Program-made: the position numbers and the translations under genes
Source of the DNA: Methanolobus sp.
GTDB taxonomy: Archaea > Halobacteriota > Methanosarcinia > Methanosarcinales > Methanosarcinaceae
Direction of reading: 5' to 3'
Length of the DNA: 64,000 bases
NCBI RefSeq assembly: GCF_016278385.1
Contig: NZ_JADQBY010000015.1
Coordinates: 1 to 64,000, forward strand
Shown here: piece by piece, positions 55,418 through 64,000 of the stretch
Layout: each line of letters opens with the position of its first letter
How positions within the stretch are numbered: position 1 is the stretch's first letter
Notes under the pieces: model-generated
Told to the model about the DNA's origin: nothing
Database searches by the model: none
Seen by the model: only the letters and a program-made list of their open reading frames with translations

Positions 55418-57745
55418 TCAGTGAGACGTTCTTTTCTTCCCGGCACATTGGCGATTGGCACAGAACTCCACAGCATCTTGTTTTTGCTCTTTAACACGCA
55501 ACATGTGCCATCCGCAGTGTTCACACATTTTATCCAGAACTGTAAGTCTACCGGATTTAGGAACTGACTGTGTGTGTCCACACCTCTTAGTACAACCAAG
55601 GAAACGGGAGTCTTTTACAGATATAACGAACATTGAGCCATCACAGACAGAACAGGGACCAACTACTTCAGGAGGGAAACATTTTTTTTCCAGCTCACAT
55701 GTGAAGCAGGGACCAATACCTACGGCCCAGTTGTATTTATTGCCAACCTTGAGAACAGCAACTCCACCTTTGCTGCACTCCTGAGAACGCATGACTGTAA
55801 GTGCACCGGCCTTAGGCAAAGGATATGTTTTTTTGCAAACGGGATAACCAGTACAACCCACAAACCTACCCTTATCGGTTTTTATCATATGAAGCATCCG
55901 CCCACACTCAGGACATGTCCCCACTAAATTCTTCTTGTCTGTAGCAACCTGTTCATCAGTGATAGTACCTGCCATCCTGGAAGCAATGGCATCCTTGCTG
56001 GATGTTAACTCAGAATACATCTTTTTGATGAGCAAAGTCCCTTCACCAAGGGCAATTTCAAGTGACTTTTTCCCGTCTTCCACTTCCTGTATGAGAAATT
56101 CTATGCGGGCCCTTATTTCGGGCTGTACGAGTATTGGAACCGTTGAATCCAGCGTATCCATAAGAGTGAAACCGGTGTCAAGAATGGAAATCGTTTTTCC
56201 CTTTGTTTCAAAATAACCTCTTTTCTTATTGGTCTCAATGTGACTCGGAGCTGTTGCCTTGGTACCAATACCATGCTTGTCCATCAGAGTAAGCAATTCT
56301 GCCTCTGTAAGACGTTTAGGAGGAGTGGTTTCAGATTTGATGTTCTTTATCTCCTTTACGCCAACCTCTTCCTTTTGTTCAATAGCAGGGAGAAGTTTAT
56401 CAGTTTTTGTTTCAAAAGGATAGACATAAAGCCACCCTGCATCCCTGAGCACAGAGCCAGTGACATCGAAGATTTCCCCACCTACAAGGATCTCAAACCG
56501 TGTTTTCTCAAATATTGCAGGCCCCATGAGATTTGCAAGAAAATGTCTTACAATAAGGTCATAAATTTTCCACGCATCGGGCATTCTGATACTTTTTTCA
56601 ATATCATCCTTTGAAGCTGCCTTTATAGGATGGATAGGAGGGTGATCATGTCCGTCCTTAATGCCATTCCTGCAACTAATCTCCCCGGCAGAGATTATTG
56701 AAAGCGCATACTTCTGATATGTACCTGATGAGAATGCCACAAGTTTGGATTTGAAATCAAAATCATCAGCATATTTATTGGTTTCAGTCCTCGGATAGCT
56801 GGTAAAACCTGAAAGATAGAGCTGCTCTGCGGTTTCAAGTGCCGTTTCAGGACTTACACCTAGAAATTTGGATGCTCGTTTCAGGAATTCTGTGGTATTC
56901 AACGGATAAGGAGGACTTGTTCGAGCCTCTTTCACACTTTTCTTGTCCACAAGACCAGTCCGACAATCCCTAATCCGGGCAAATATTTCATCTGCTTTTG
57001 CCTTATCCGGAATGTGCCCTCCCCTGTGAATACCTGTGAAATCAGTGCTATCTGCCACGAAAATAGCTTCGATTTTCCAGAAATCCTTTGACTGGAAGTT
57101 CTTTATCAGTTTCTCCCGCTCATAAACAAAACCACATGTAGGAGTCTGGCACGGGCCAATTGAAATAACGCCCTTGGTACGGGCCTTTTCCCTGACTGCC
57201 AGTGTCATGAAACGGGTAAAAGCAGCACCCATTTTAAGATCCAATATCTGACGGGCTTCCGCAGACATTGCCATATTATAGTCAGGTTCAACAAGATTCG
57301 AGAATGCATTCTTTATCTCACTGTCCGAAAGTGAAGAAAAACGTGCTCTTTTAACTGGAAAGGAAGCTACCTTTTCAGCAATTGTCTTCGCCTCAAATCC
57401 AATATTCTCTCCTTCCCTGTCAAAGTCACAGGCAAGAACAACTTCTTCCGCACCACTTGCAAGAAGTGAGATTGCAGTTGCATATGGTTTTTTCGTTACA
57501 TTTTTAACAGGATCAGTGTCCAGAAGAATTGCAGGATCACATTCACGCCAGTTGTTGAACTGTTCCGGGTAATCGTATCCCATGATATGCCCGGCAAGAC
57601 CCATTATCCTCCATTCCTTGCCGTTCAGCTTAAAGTCGTATACAGGAAGACCTGCCACCGAAGCACGGTTGTAATGTCCGCCACTAAGAATACCTGCTAT
57701 CTGAGAAGCTGCTTTGTTCTTTTCCGTGAATACGACTATAGACAT
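55418..57745 (-). CDS. topA: DNA topoisomerase I (type IA)
   Basis: 775 residues. It relaxes negative supercoils by cutting one strand. The Toprim domain (1 to about 155) has Glu8 (FTEKNKAA) and the acidic D107FDREGE. The active-site Tyr317 is in SGFTSYPRTETNKY. Residues about 610-775 hold four Cys-rich zinc motifs (CPECGRM/CTGYPVC, CSKGG/CFTCELEKKC, CSVCDGS/CTKRC, CEHCGWH/CANRQC), a rather full set. Type and order fit archaeal topoisomerase I, without a helicase part (not reverse gyrase). It stands alone, as is usual. Confidence 0.95.
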   Translation of the reverse strand: MSIVVFTEKNKAASQIAGILSGGHYNRASVAGLPVYDFKLNGKEWRIMGLAGHIMGYDYPEQFNNWRECDPAILLDTDPVKNVTKKPYATAISLLASGAEEVVLACDFDREGENIGFEAKTIAEKVASFPVKRARFSSLSDSEIKNAFSNLVEPDYNMAMSAEARQILDLKMGAAFTRFMTLAVREKARTKGVISIGPCQTPTCGFVYEREKLIKNFQSKDFWKIEAIFVADSTDFTGIHRGGHIPDKAKADEIFARIRDCRTGLVDKKSVKEARTSPPYPLNTTEFLKRASKFLGVSPETALETAEQLYLSGFTSYPRTETNKYADDFDFKSKLVAFSSGTYQKYALSIISAGEISCRNGIKDGHDHPPIHPIKAASKDDIEKSIRMPDAWKIYDLIVRHFLANLMGPAIFEKTRFEILVGGEIFDVTGSVLRDAGWLYVYPFETKTDKLLPAIEQKEEVGVKEIKNIKSETTPPKRLTEAELLTLMDKHGIGTKATAPSHIETNKKRGYFETKGKTISILDTGFTLMDTLDSTVPILVQPEIRARIEFLIQEVEDGKKSLEIALGEGTLLIKKMYSELTSSKDAIASRMAGTITDEQVATDKKNLVGTCPECGRMLHMIKTDKGRFVGCTGYPVCKKTYPLPKAGALTVMRSQECSKGGVAVLKVGNKYNWAVGIGPCFTCELEKKCFPPEVVGPCSVCDGSMFVISVKDSRFLGCTKRCGHTQSVPKSGRLTVLDKMCEHCGWHMLRVKEQKQDAVEFCANRQCAGKKRTSH

Positions 57746-57815
57746 GCTGCAACCCTATGTTCTGATATTAGATAAGAATTGAGCTTGCGGGGTGAAAGTG
57801 ATACAACAGATATTT

Positions 57816-58384
57816 TCATTTGATCGGAATCCAGACTTCCTCTTCAGCTTCCGAGTCGTTCCTGCCATAATCCTCAGGTAAAACTTCAAAATGCTCCCTG
57901 TCATCAATCTCGAAACCTGATTTTGGAAGCCATTCAACAAAGATATGCTGCATGGTCTTTGGAAAGGCACTTGCAGGACCTTTGTGAATAAATACGGCAT
58001 ATTTGCCACCCTGCAAAGTATATGATTCCATACCATCAGGAATTGCCTCTAGAGATGAGACCGCCACAGCAGCCCACTTATCAAAAACATTCGTTAGAGA
58101 CATCATTACCTTTTGACCATCAGAATAAATATTCATGGAAATGTATGTGGAATCTGTCCAGTTTGGATTTTCCATTCCGGTCTGTCTGACATCCAGCGTA
58201 TGTTCAAAGTGAGCAGCAATAGCCTGAAATGCTTTTCTGATCTGCTTTTTACCAACTGCATTCATTCCCGGCTGAATAACCAGAAAGCATCACCTGCGTA
58301 GATATCTATCAAAGTATCGAGATCTTCCTGATTTATAGCGATATCGGCTTTGGTGATCAGTAATTCAATAGGATGCTGTTCCAT
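57816..58384 (-). pseudogene. SnoaL-like front half joined to GyrI-like effector-binding domain, frameshifted
   Basis: From ATG at 58384 the first frame (MEQHPIELLITKADIAINQ to YAGDA) is the start of a SnoaL-like (DUF4440) fold. One added T near 58285 leads into VIQPGMNAVGKKQIRKAFQA, the same fold. After HTLDVRQTGM the chain changes to NPNWTDSTYISMNIYSDGQK, FDKWAAVAVSS and EAIPDGMESYTLQGGKYAVF, the second two-thirds of a GyrI-like domain. The GyrI start and the SnoaL end are both missing, as expected from a deletion fusing two neighbouring genes. The open part from 58265 could still make a 149-residue protein. Confidence 0.68.
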
Positions 58385-58581
58385 CGTTGTTCATTTCTCC
58401 ACTGCACATGCCAGATAGTGAATAATGATTATCACTTTTTTGCCAGTACCACCAGTCATTGATCGTTATAAACACAACGAAATAAATGGAAAATAATTCC
58501 AAATATTCAATAAGTGCTGTGAAACATATATATGTGGCAAGAATGTATCTGCACTAAAAGACACTGCATACCGGAGTTACA

Positions 58582-59865
58582 ATGACATTAATGGAAGATG
58601 CTAAAAAGGGCAAGATCACACCCCAGATGGAAGCCGTTGCAAGGGACGAAGGCATTGATGCTAAGACCATCTGTTCATGTGTTGCCAATGGGACCATAAG
58701 TATCCCAAACAACCCTGTAAGGGACTGCAGGGTCGTAGGTATAGGAAAATATCTCAGTACAAAAATAAATGCCAATATAGGAACCTCCCGTGATTACATA
58801 AATATCGATGAGGAAATCGAGAAGGCAAAAACAGCAGAAGCCTTTGGTGCCGATGCACTCATGGACCTGTCAACCGGTGGAGACCTGGACCTCATCAGAA
58901 AAAAAATAATGGATGCTGTGAACATCCCAATAGGTTCTGTCCCAATATACCAGGCCGCAGCTTCACAGAAGACTGTTGTGGACATGACGTCCGATGATAT
59001 GTTCAATGCAGTACGTAAGCATGCAAAAGACGGTATTGATTTTGTCACCATACATGCGGGCGTGAACAAGGATGCCATGAACAGGATCAAACAGAGCAAC
59101 AGGATAACAGATATGGTCAGTCGTGGTGGGTCATTCACCCTTGCATGGATGCTGCACAATGGAGAAGACAACCCATTCTATTCAGAGTATGATTACCTGA
59201 TGGAGATTGCCCACGAATACGACATGGCCATCAGTCTCGGAGACGGCATGAGACCAGGATGTATCCATGATGCTTCAGACGGGCCTTCGTTTATGGAATT
59301 CATAACACTGGGAGAACTTGTGAAACGAACCAGAGAAGCAAATATCCAATGTTTTGTAGAAGGTCCGGGACATGTGCCTATCGATGAGATAGAGCTGAGC
59401 GTGAAAGCAATGAAGAGCCTTTGTGACAATGCTCCCCTCTACTTGTTGGGTCCGCTGGTAACAGACATTGCCCCTGGCTACGATCACATTACCGGAGCCA
59501 TAGGTGGCACTTTTGCTGGCATGTGTGGAGCTGATTTCCTGTGCATGACCACACCGGCAGAGCACCTGGCACTGCCTACTAATGATGATATCCGCGAAGG
59601 AACCATTGTCACCAGAATAGCTGCCCACGCAGCAGACCTTGCAAAAGAAGGACAGAAAGAGCGTGCAAGAGCAGTTGATAACAAAATGGCACATGCACGT
59701 AAGAACCTTGACTGGGACACTCAGTTTGAACTTGCAATTGATGGAGAGAAGGCTAAGAAGATACGTGACAGCAGGAATACAGGAAGCGATGCTTGCTCCA
59801 TGTGTGGCGACCTCTGTGCCATGAAAATAGTCAGCAAGGCATTAGAAGAAGAAAAGAAAAAATAA
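58582..59865 (+). CDS. thiC: Phosphomethylpyrimidine synthase
   Basis: 427 residues. Radical SAM enzyme that converts aminoimidazole ribotide to HMP-P for thiamine. It carries [59 protein letters not shown] and the C-terminal cluster motif CSMCGDLC. The cluster spacing is CxxCxxxC, one residue shorter than the bacterial CxxCxxxxC. GGAG lies 8 bases before the ATG. I see no TPP riboswitch in the 200-base leader. The gene stands alone. Confidence 0.94.
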   Translation: MTLMEDAKKGKITPQMEAVARDEGIDAKTICSCVANGTISIPNNPVRDCRVVGIGKYLSTKINANIGTSRDYINIDEEIEKAKTAEAFGADALMDLSTGGDLDLIRKKIMDAVNIPIGSVPIYQAAASQKTVVDMTSDDMFNAVRKHAKDGIDFVTIHAGVNKDAMNRIKQSNRITDMVSRGGSFTLAWMLHNGEDNPFYSEYDYLMEIAHEYDMAISLGDGMRPGCIHDASDGPSFMEFITLGELVKRTREANIQCFVEGPGHVPIDEIELSVKAMKSLCDNAPLYLLGPLVTDIAPGYDHITGAIGGTFAGMCGADFLCMTTPAEHLALPTNDDIREGTIVTRIAAHAADLAKEGQKERARAVDNKMAHARKNLDWDTQFELAIDGEKAKKIRDSRNTGSDACSMCGDLCAMKIVSKALEEEKKK

Positions 59866-59895
59866 TTATTCTGTTTTGCTTAAAAAACAATAAAA

Positions 59896-59917
59896 AAAAG
59901 GACCACAGAGTCCTTTT
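59896..59917. terminator. Shared terminator between thiC and the peroxiredoxin gene
   Basis: AAAAGGAC and GTCCTTTT form an 8-bp stem around CACAGA. The A- and T-runs on both sides make it usable from both convergent genes. Confidence 0.68.
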
Positions 59918-59949
59918 CTATCATTTATTATTCCATTCTTTGCTTGCAA

Positions 59950-60804
59950 TTATGACTGCTTCTTGAAGCACATGAACCAGTCAAGACAATATGTATTTTC
60001 ATCTTTTGATTCTACTCTTTCTTTGGCAGTGCCACATGAACCCGGTGGTGGAATAATCACATCATCGCCCGGTTGCCAGTTGGCAGGGGTTGCTACATTT
60101 TCTGCATCAGATTTCTGCATTGCAAGCAACAATCTCTTGATCTCATCCATGTTGCGCCCGTTGGAAAGAGGATAATAGATAATAGCCCTTATCTTTGCCT
60201 TGGGGTCAATCATGAATACTGCCCTGACGGCCTGATTGTCAGAAGCATTTGGCTGGACCATACCAAATTTCTTTGCTACATCCATTTTAAGGTCAGCAAT
60301 GACAGGGAAAGTTATTTCCACGTCTTTCATGCCTTTGTATTCTATCTTCTCCTTGATAGTACGAAGCCATGCGATATGAGCATAAACACTGTCTATTGAA
60401 AGGCCCAGCAGCTCAGCATCCAGTTTTTTGAAATCATCCTGCATGCTGGCAAAAGTCATGAACTCCGTAGTACATACCGGGGTGAAGTCGGCCGGGTGAC
60501 TGAAAAAAATTACCCACTTGCCCTTGTAGTCTTTTGGGAAATTAATATCACCTGCTGTGGTCACTGCCGTAAAAGAAGGAGCATTGTCACCTATTAAAGG
60601 CATATATACAGGCATAGAAACTGCTTTTTCCCCCATACCGGACTTTAATTTCTTCATACTGCTATCAAAATATTCATTTATGTCCTTTACTTGCTTGTCG
60701 AATTCCTTTTCCAGTTCAAGGTCCTTTATGTTTCGGGAAATGTAATTTTTCATATCTTTGAACTGTTCTTCAAGATACTTTTTTGTGTCTTTTTTCTCAT
60801 CCAT
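59950..60804 (-). CDS. Peroxiredoxin (Prx6-like, archaeal) with an N-terminal helical extension
   Basis: 284 residues. Residues about 69-260 form the peroxiredoxin fold with peroxidatic Cys111 in FSHPADFTPVCTTEF and the substrate-side SIDSVYAHIAWLRTI. The C-terminal tail has PPPGSCGTAKER and YCLDWFMCFKK, the three Cys seen in archaeal Prx. Ahead of the fold stand 65 extra residues rich in Lys, Glu and Asp (KKYLEEQFKDMKNYISRN), a likely coiled coil not found in ordinary members. It is divergent from the multi-PAS kinase at 61054. Confidence 0.9.
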   Translation of the reverse strand: MDEKKDTKKYLEEQFKDMKNYISRNIKDLELEKEFDKQVKDINEYFDSSMKKLKSGMGEKAVSMPVYMPLIGDNAPSFTAVTTAGDINFPKDYKGKWVIFFSHPADFTPVCTTEFMTFASMQDDFKKLDAELLGLSIDSVYAHIAWLRTIKEKIEYKGMKDVEITFPVIADLKMDVAKKFGMVQPNASDNQAVRAVFMIDPKAKIRAIIYYPLSNGRNMDEIKRLLLAMQKSDAENVATPANWQPGDDVIIPPPGSCGTAKERVESKDENTYCLDWFMCFKKQS

Positions 60805-61053
60805 AATTTATCGCCATTCCAAGAAGTGTAAACTAAAGGAACAAATCAAAAATTAGTGAATATCTGCCCACACTCCGCTGGACATTATGGTTTTAAAAGA
60901 TAAGAACTTGATCATAGGATAAGGTATATTAATACTTTAAAAAAAGAAACATAAAATAATACAGAAAATTATAAATATATGCATATACAAACGATATGAG
61001 TACACTATCTAAAAGGTACCACTTTTGGATTACGGCTACTTAACTAAAAAAAC

Positions 61054-64000
61054 ATGATAAAAAAGTATCAAAGGCATGAAGATGGCCCTTCAGGCCTGCC
61101 TGAAAACAGTCACGATGGTTTTGAGAAACTCGTTGACGAACTGCCCCTTGGCATACTTTCATGTGATAGGGAAGGAAACATAACCGCAGTAAATGATTTT
61201 CTCTTGAATATATTAGGTTCTCCTTCAGCGGAAGCCACTCAAAAAATCAATATGCTGACTTTTCCAGCCCTGGTTGAATCCGGTATTTCTGCAGTTATTG
61301 AAGAAGCCTTTATAACAGGCAGGAATTCGTCGATAGAAACGTTTTATCAATCCAAGTGGCAAAAGAAACTCTTCCTGAGTTTCAAGGTATTTCCCAGAAA
61401 GGACGATAATGGATTCGTTTATGGATGTCACACTATTATCGAAGACCTTACAACCAGAAAGAGAGCAAACATCGAACTTGAAGAAAGCAAAAGCAAGGAT
61501 AATCTGATATCACAAATATCAAGCCGTTTTATCAACAGTAATTTTAAAGATATTAACAAAGACATCAATAGTGCGCTTAAGGATCTGGCAGGTTTCATTG
61601 GTGCTGATCGTGTAGTTCTGTTCAGTGTTGCTGACAACCCAGATTATATCATTAAAACCCATGAATGGCATGCTGAAGGAGTAATCTCTAAAATACAACT
61701 CAATGAGAAATGGGATGCTAAAAAGCTTGTATTTGAACAGCTTAGGAATTTGCAAATAATAAACATACCTGATGTTGACAAAATATCAAAAGAAAGAGAG
61801 TATGTACAAAAGACGCTGCAGAACCTTGGTATAAAATCCATTGCAATGGTCCCTCTTTCACGTTACGGTGTTTTCAAAGGCTTCCTGGGAGTAGATTCAA
61901 AAAGCAAGATACATGACTGGGGGGAAGAAAAAGAACTCTATGTCCTGAAAATTGCAGGAGATATGATCGTAAATCTCCTTGAACGCAAACAAACAGAATC
62001 TATTCTGCTCAAAAAAGAAAAAGAGTATGAAGAGGTCATCAATTCCCTGGACGCAGGAATCTGGAAAGCTATATTCGACAATGAAGGAAATGAAGTGGAA
62101 ACCTATGTTTCCAAAAACATGGATAAATTACTGGGATTCCCAGATGGGACCACAGGAAATGATTGGAACAATTATTTTGCACATATACATCCCGAAGACA
62201 CCATAAAAGTGAGGGATGTAATGAAACAGTCTTTTAAGCAACCTGATACCCCCTTGGATATAGATTACAGAGTGGTATCTGAGGAAGGGAAGATCGTCTG
62301 GGTGAATTCCTTAGGTTCTTCCCATATTAAGGACAATGGAACTTTCCTGACATTCGGAACCACGACAAACATCACAGAACGCAAAATGGTTGAAGAAAAA
62401 CTGCGTGAACGTGAGGAACTACTAAGGCTGTTCATAGATTATGCACCGGCTTCATTAGCTATGTTTGATCGCGATATGCGATATGTCGCCGTCAGCCATC
62501 GATGGCTCAATGATTATTTGCTTAGTGACCGGGATCTGCGTGGACTATGCCATTACGATGTATTTCCAGAGATCAGTGATGAATTGAAAGAGATACATCA
62601 ACGGGCTCTTAAAGGGGAAATAATCCATGGTGATGAGGATCGTTTCAAGAGAGGGGACGGAAGTATACAGTGGTTACATTGGGAGGTTCGCCCCTGGCAT
62701 GCCGTTGATGGTACGATTGGTGGAATTGTGATTTTTTCAGAAGATATCACCAATCGCAAGGAAGCTGAAGAAAAAATGCGTGAAAGTGAGGCTCTTCTCA
62801 ACGAAGTCGGAACAATTGCCAAAATAGGCGGATGGGATTGGGATGCAGCATCCAATGTGCTTACGTGGACACCTGAAGTTAAAAATATCCATGAAACAGC
62901 GGATATCGATACTCTTGAGAAAGCATTGAACTGTTATTCTCCGGATTCAAGGAAGATAATTGAAAAAGCAACATATGATGCTATCGAAAAAGGTGAATCA
63001 TTTGATCTTGAACTGGAAGCGATCACAGGAAAAGGATATCATAAATGGGTGAGGGCAATCGCCCATCCAAAAATAGAACATGGTAAAGTCGTAAAACTAA
63101 CCGGAGCATTGCAGGACATAACTGAGAAAAAGGAAGCTGAAGATGAACTGAAGCGCAATGATGAAAGATACAGGTCACTTTTTGAGCAGTCAAATGATGC
63201 CATATTCCTGAATCACATTGATGGACAGATAGTAGATGTGAACGAAAGGGCCTGCGAGATGTTCGGATATACAAAAGAGCAGTTCCAGAAAATGAATGTT
63301 GTTGATCTCCTGGCACCGTATCATAAAGCAGCTGGTGTTGTCGGGATGCAGCAATTCAGGGAAGACGGAGATGTCTATGTCCACACATTGTATGCAAAGG
63401 CAAACGATGAAACCTTTGATGCAGAGGTCAATGCCAAGGTACTTGAGGGATATCCGGACCTTGCACAGGCCATAGTAAGGGACATTAGTAAGCAAAAGAA
63501 AGCAGAAGAAGATATCATCAGAAGTGAGACTAAATACAGGAGTCTTTTTGAACAATCAAATGATGCCATAATGATCCACGACCTCAACGGACGAATACTT
63601 GAAGCAAATAAGAGGGCCTGTGAAATGTTTGGTTATAGTGAGACGGAACTAAAGAAAATATCGATGACTGATTTGACATTGGCAGAAGACAGAGATACAA
63701 TAAAAGAGAGAATGAAGAAAATAGAAACAGAAGGCTACTGTCGTAGGGATAACAAAATGATCAGCTCAGATGGAAGTATAATATATGTAGATATTAGTGC
63801 TTCATTCCTCAAAGCACAAAAAGGTATGATCCAGACTGTGGGAAGGGATATGACAGACAGAGTCCGGACTGAAGCAGCTATGCTCAGTGCGAAGATAAAA
63901 GCTGAGACTGCAAATCGTACAAAGAGCGAGTTCCTTGCCAATATGAGCCATGAACTGCGCACACCACTTAATTCCATAATAGGTTTTTCAGATGTAATGA
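61054..64000 (+). CDS. Multi-PAS/GAF sensor histidine kinase (3' end beyond window)
   Basis: At least 982 codons, running off the right edge. In order: a PAS domain (about 18-135), GAF (about 150-310), PAS (about 320-445), PAS (about 450-565), PAS (about 570-690), then two near-copies of one PAS (about 695-820 and 825-945: [15 protein letters not shown] / [23 protein letters not shown] in both), and HisKA beginning with His966 in [10 protein letters not shown]. The HATPase lies outside. No membrane segment is seen. The start is ATG at 61054 with a poor ribosome site. Confidence 0.9.
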   Translation, partial: MIKKYQRHEDGPSGLPENSHDGFEKLVDELPLGILSCDREGNITAVNDFLLNILGSPSAEATQKINMLTFPALVESGISAVIEEAFITGRNSSIETFYQSKWQKKLFLSFKVFPRKDDNGFVYGCHTIIEDLTTRKRANIELEESKSKDNLISQISSRFINSNFKDINKDINSALKDLAGFIGADRVVLFSVADNPDYIIKTHEWHAEGVISKIQLNEKWDAKKLVFEQLRNLQIINIPDVDKISKEREYVQKTLQNLGIKSIAMVPLSRYGVFKGFLGVDSKSKIHDWGEEKELYVLKIAGDMIVNLLERKQTESILLKKEKEYEEVINSLDAGIWKAIFDNEGNEVETYVSKNMDKLLGFPDGTTGNDWNNYFAHIHPEDTIKVRDVMKQSFKQPDTPLDIDYRVVSEEGKIVWVNSLGSSHIKDNGTFLTFGTTTNITERKMVEEKLREREELLRLFIDYAPASLAMFDRDMRYVAVSHRWLNDYLLSDRDLRGLCHYDVFPEISDELKEIHQRALKGEIIHGDEDRFKRGDGSIQWLHWEVRPWHAVDGTIGGIVIFSEDITNRKEAEEKMRESEALLNEVGTIAKIGGWDWDAASNVLTWTPEVKNIHETADIDTLEKALNCYSPDSRKIIEKATYDAIEKGESFDLELEAITGKGYHKWVRAIAHPKIEHGKVVKLTGALQDITEKKEAEDELKRNDERYRSLFEQSNDAIFLNHIDGQIVDVNERACEMFGYTKEQFQKMNVVDLLAPYHKAAGVVGMQQFREDGDVYVHTLYAKANDETFDAEVNAKVLEGYPDLAQAIVRDISKQKKAEEDIIRSETKYRSLFEQSNDAIMIHDLNGRILEANKRACEMFGYSETELKKISMTDLTLAEDRDTIKERMKKIETEGYCRRDNKMISSDGSIIYVDISASFLKAQKGMIQTVGRDMTDRVRTEAAMLSAKIKAETANRTKSEFLANMSHELRTPLNSIIGFSDVM

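Noticed and set aside
58390-58581. TPP riboswitch before thiC
   Set aside because: No CTGAGA-type conserved core or fitting stems in the leader.
1-64000. tRNA, rRNA and CRISPR arrays
   Set aside because: No GGTTCGAATCC-type T-loop with a matching acceptor, no rRNA-like block and no regularly spaced repeats were seen by eye on either strand; a tRNAscan or CRISPR search would be needed to be sure.

Overview
The window is archaeal and comes from a methylotrophic-type methanogen of the Methanosarcinaceae, probably Methanolobus or Methanococcoides. The clues are AT-rich spacers, short operons with GGAG/GAGG ribosome sites, many multi-PAS histidine kinases without partner regulators, a CooC-type ATPase, a membrane pyrophosphatase of archaeal/bacterial type, an Ncs6-type tRNA thiolase, an archaeal topoisomerase I and a DUF1616 protein. 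The genus is an inference; no rRNA or mcr gene is present to confirm it.

Layout. 1-9600: C-terminal end of an anchored surface protein, a cupin, a META lipoprotein, an APC transporter with two UspA domains, remnants of a kinase and a membrane protein, a two-domain PhnB/VOC protein, a 7TM histidine kinase and an unlisted 44-residue zinc ribbon. 9600-17400: a coiled-coil protein, a 1045-residue GAF/PAS kinase, a LysE exporter, a broken HxlR regulator divergent from its flavodoxin-type partner, and small Cys-rich and exported proteins. 17700-24700: unknown protein, H+-pyrophosphatase, a 59-residue PLDc_N-type protein, a G-rich hairpin region, a multi-pass protein, Ncs6/TtuA and a TctA-like permease. 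24700-31600: decayed kinase, lipoprotein/CooC/cupin cluster, CDF transporter, aroC, and a degenerate IS1-family element with both ends still visible that abuts a truncated membrane gene.

31700-46600 is a surface-glycan and envelope region. It has a GT2, a DUF1616/CPBP pair, a tandem-GT2 protein, and a four-gene run (acetyltransferase, aminotransferase, Gfo/Idh oxidoreductase, nucleotide-sugar dehydrogenase) that matches the WbpD/E/B/A route to a UDP-diacetamido-glucuronic acid sugar. Secreted anchored and beta-helix proteins follow. Two paralogous Cys-rich microproteins, both too short to be called by usual length filters, stand on either side of the glycan genes.

46700-64000 is mostly housekeeping: M42 aminopeptidase, branched-chain amino acid genes (LeuA/CimA, ilvB, ilvN, ilvC), an unknown two-gene unit with an MCM-like protein, nitroreductase, topA, a SnoaL/GyrI chimera, thiC, an N-terminally extended peroxiredoxin and the start of another multi-PAS kinase that runs off the right edge.

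A striking global feature is the number of broken genes. Eight frameshifts (near 6115, 14805, 25355, 30095, 33000, 43777, 46520 and 58285) are each restored by adding one base (or, at 25355, one 4-base repeat unit), usually in a short A or T run. The shared direction suggests homopolymer under-calling in the assembly or a common deletion bias, and should be settled before the genes are called pseudogenes.
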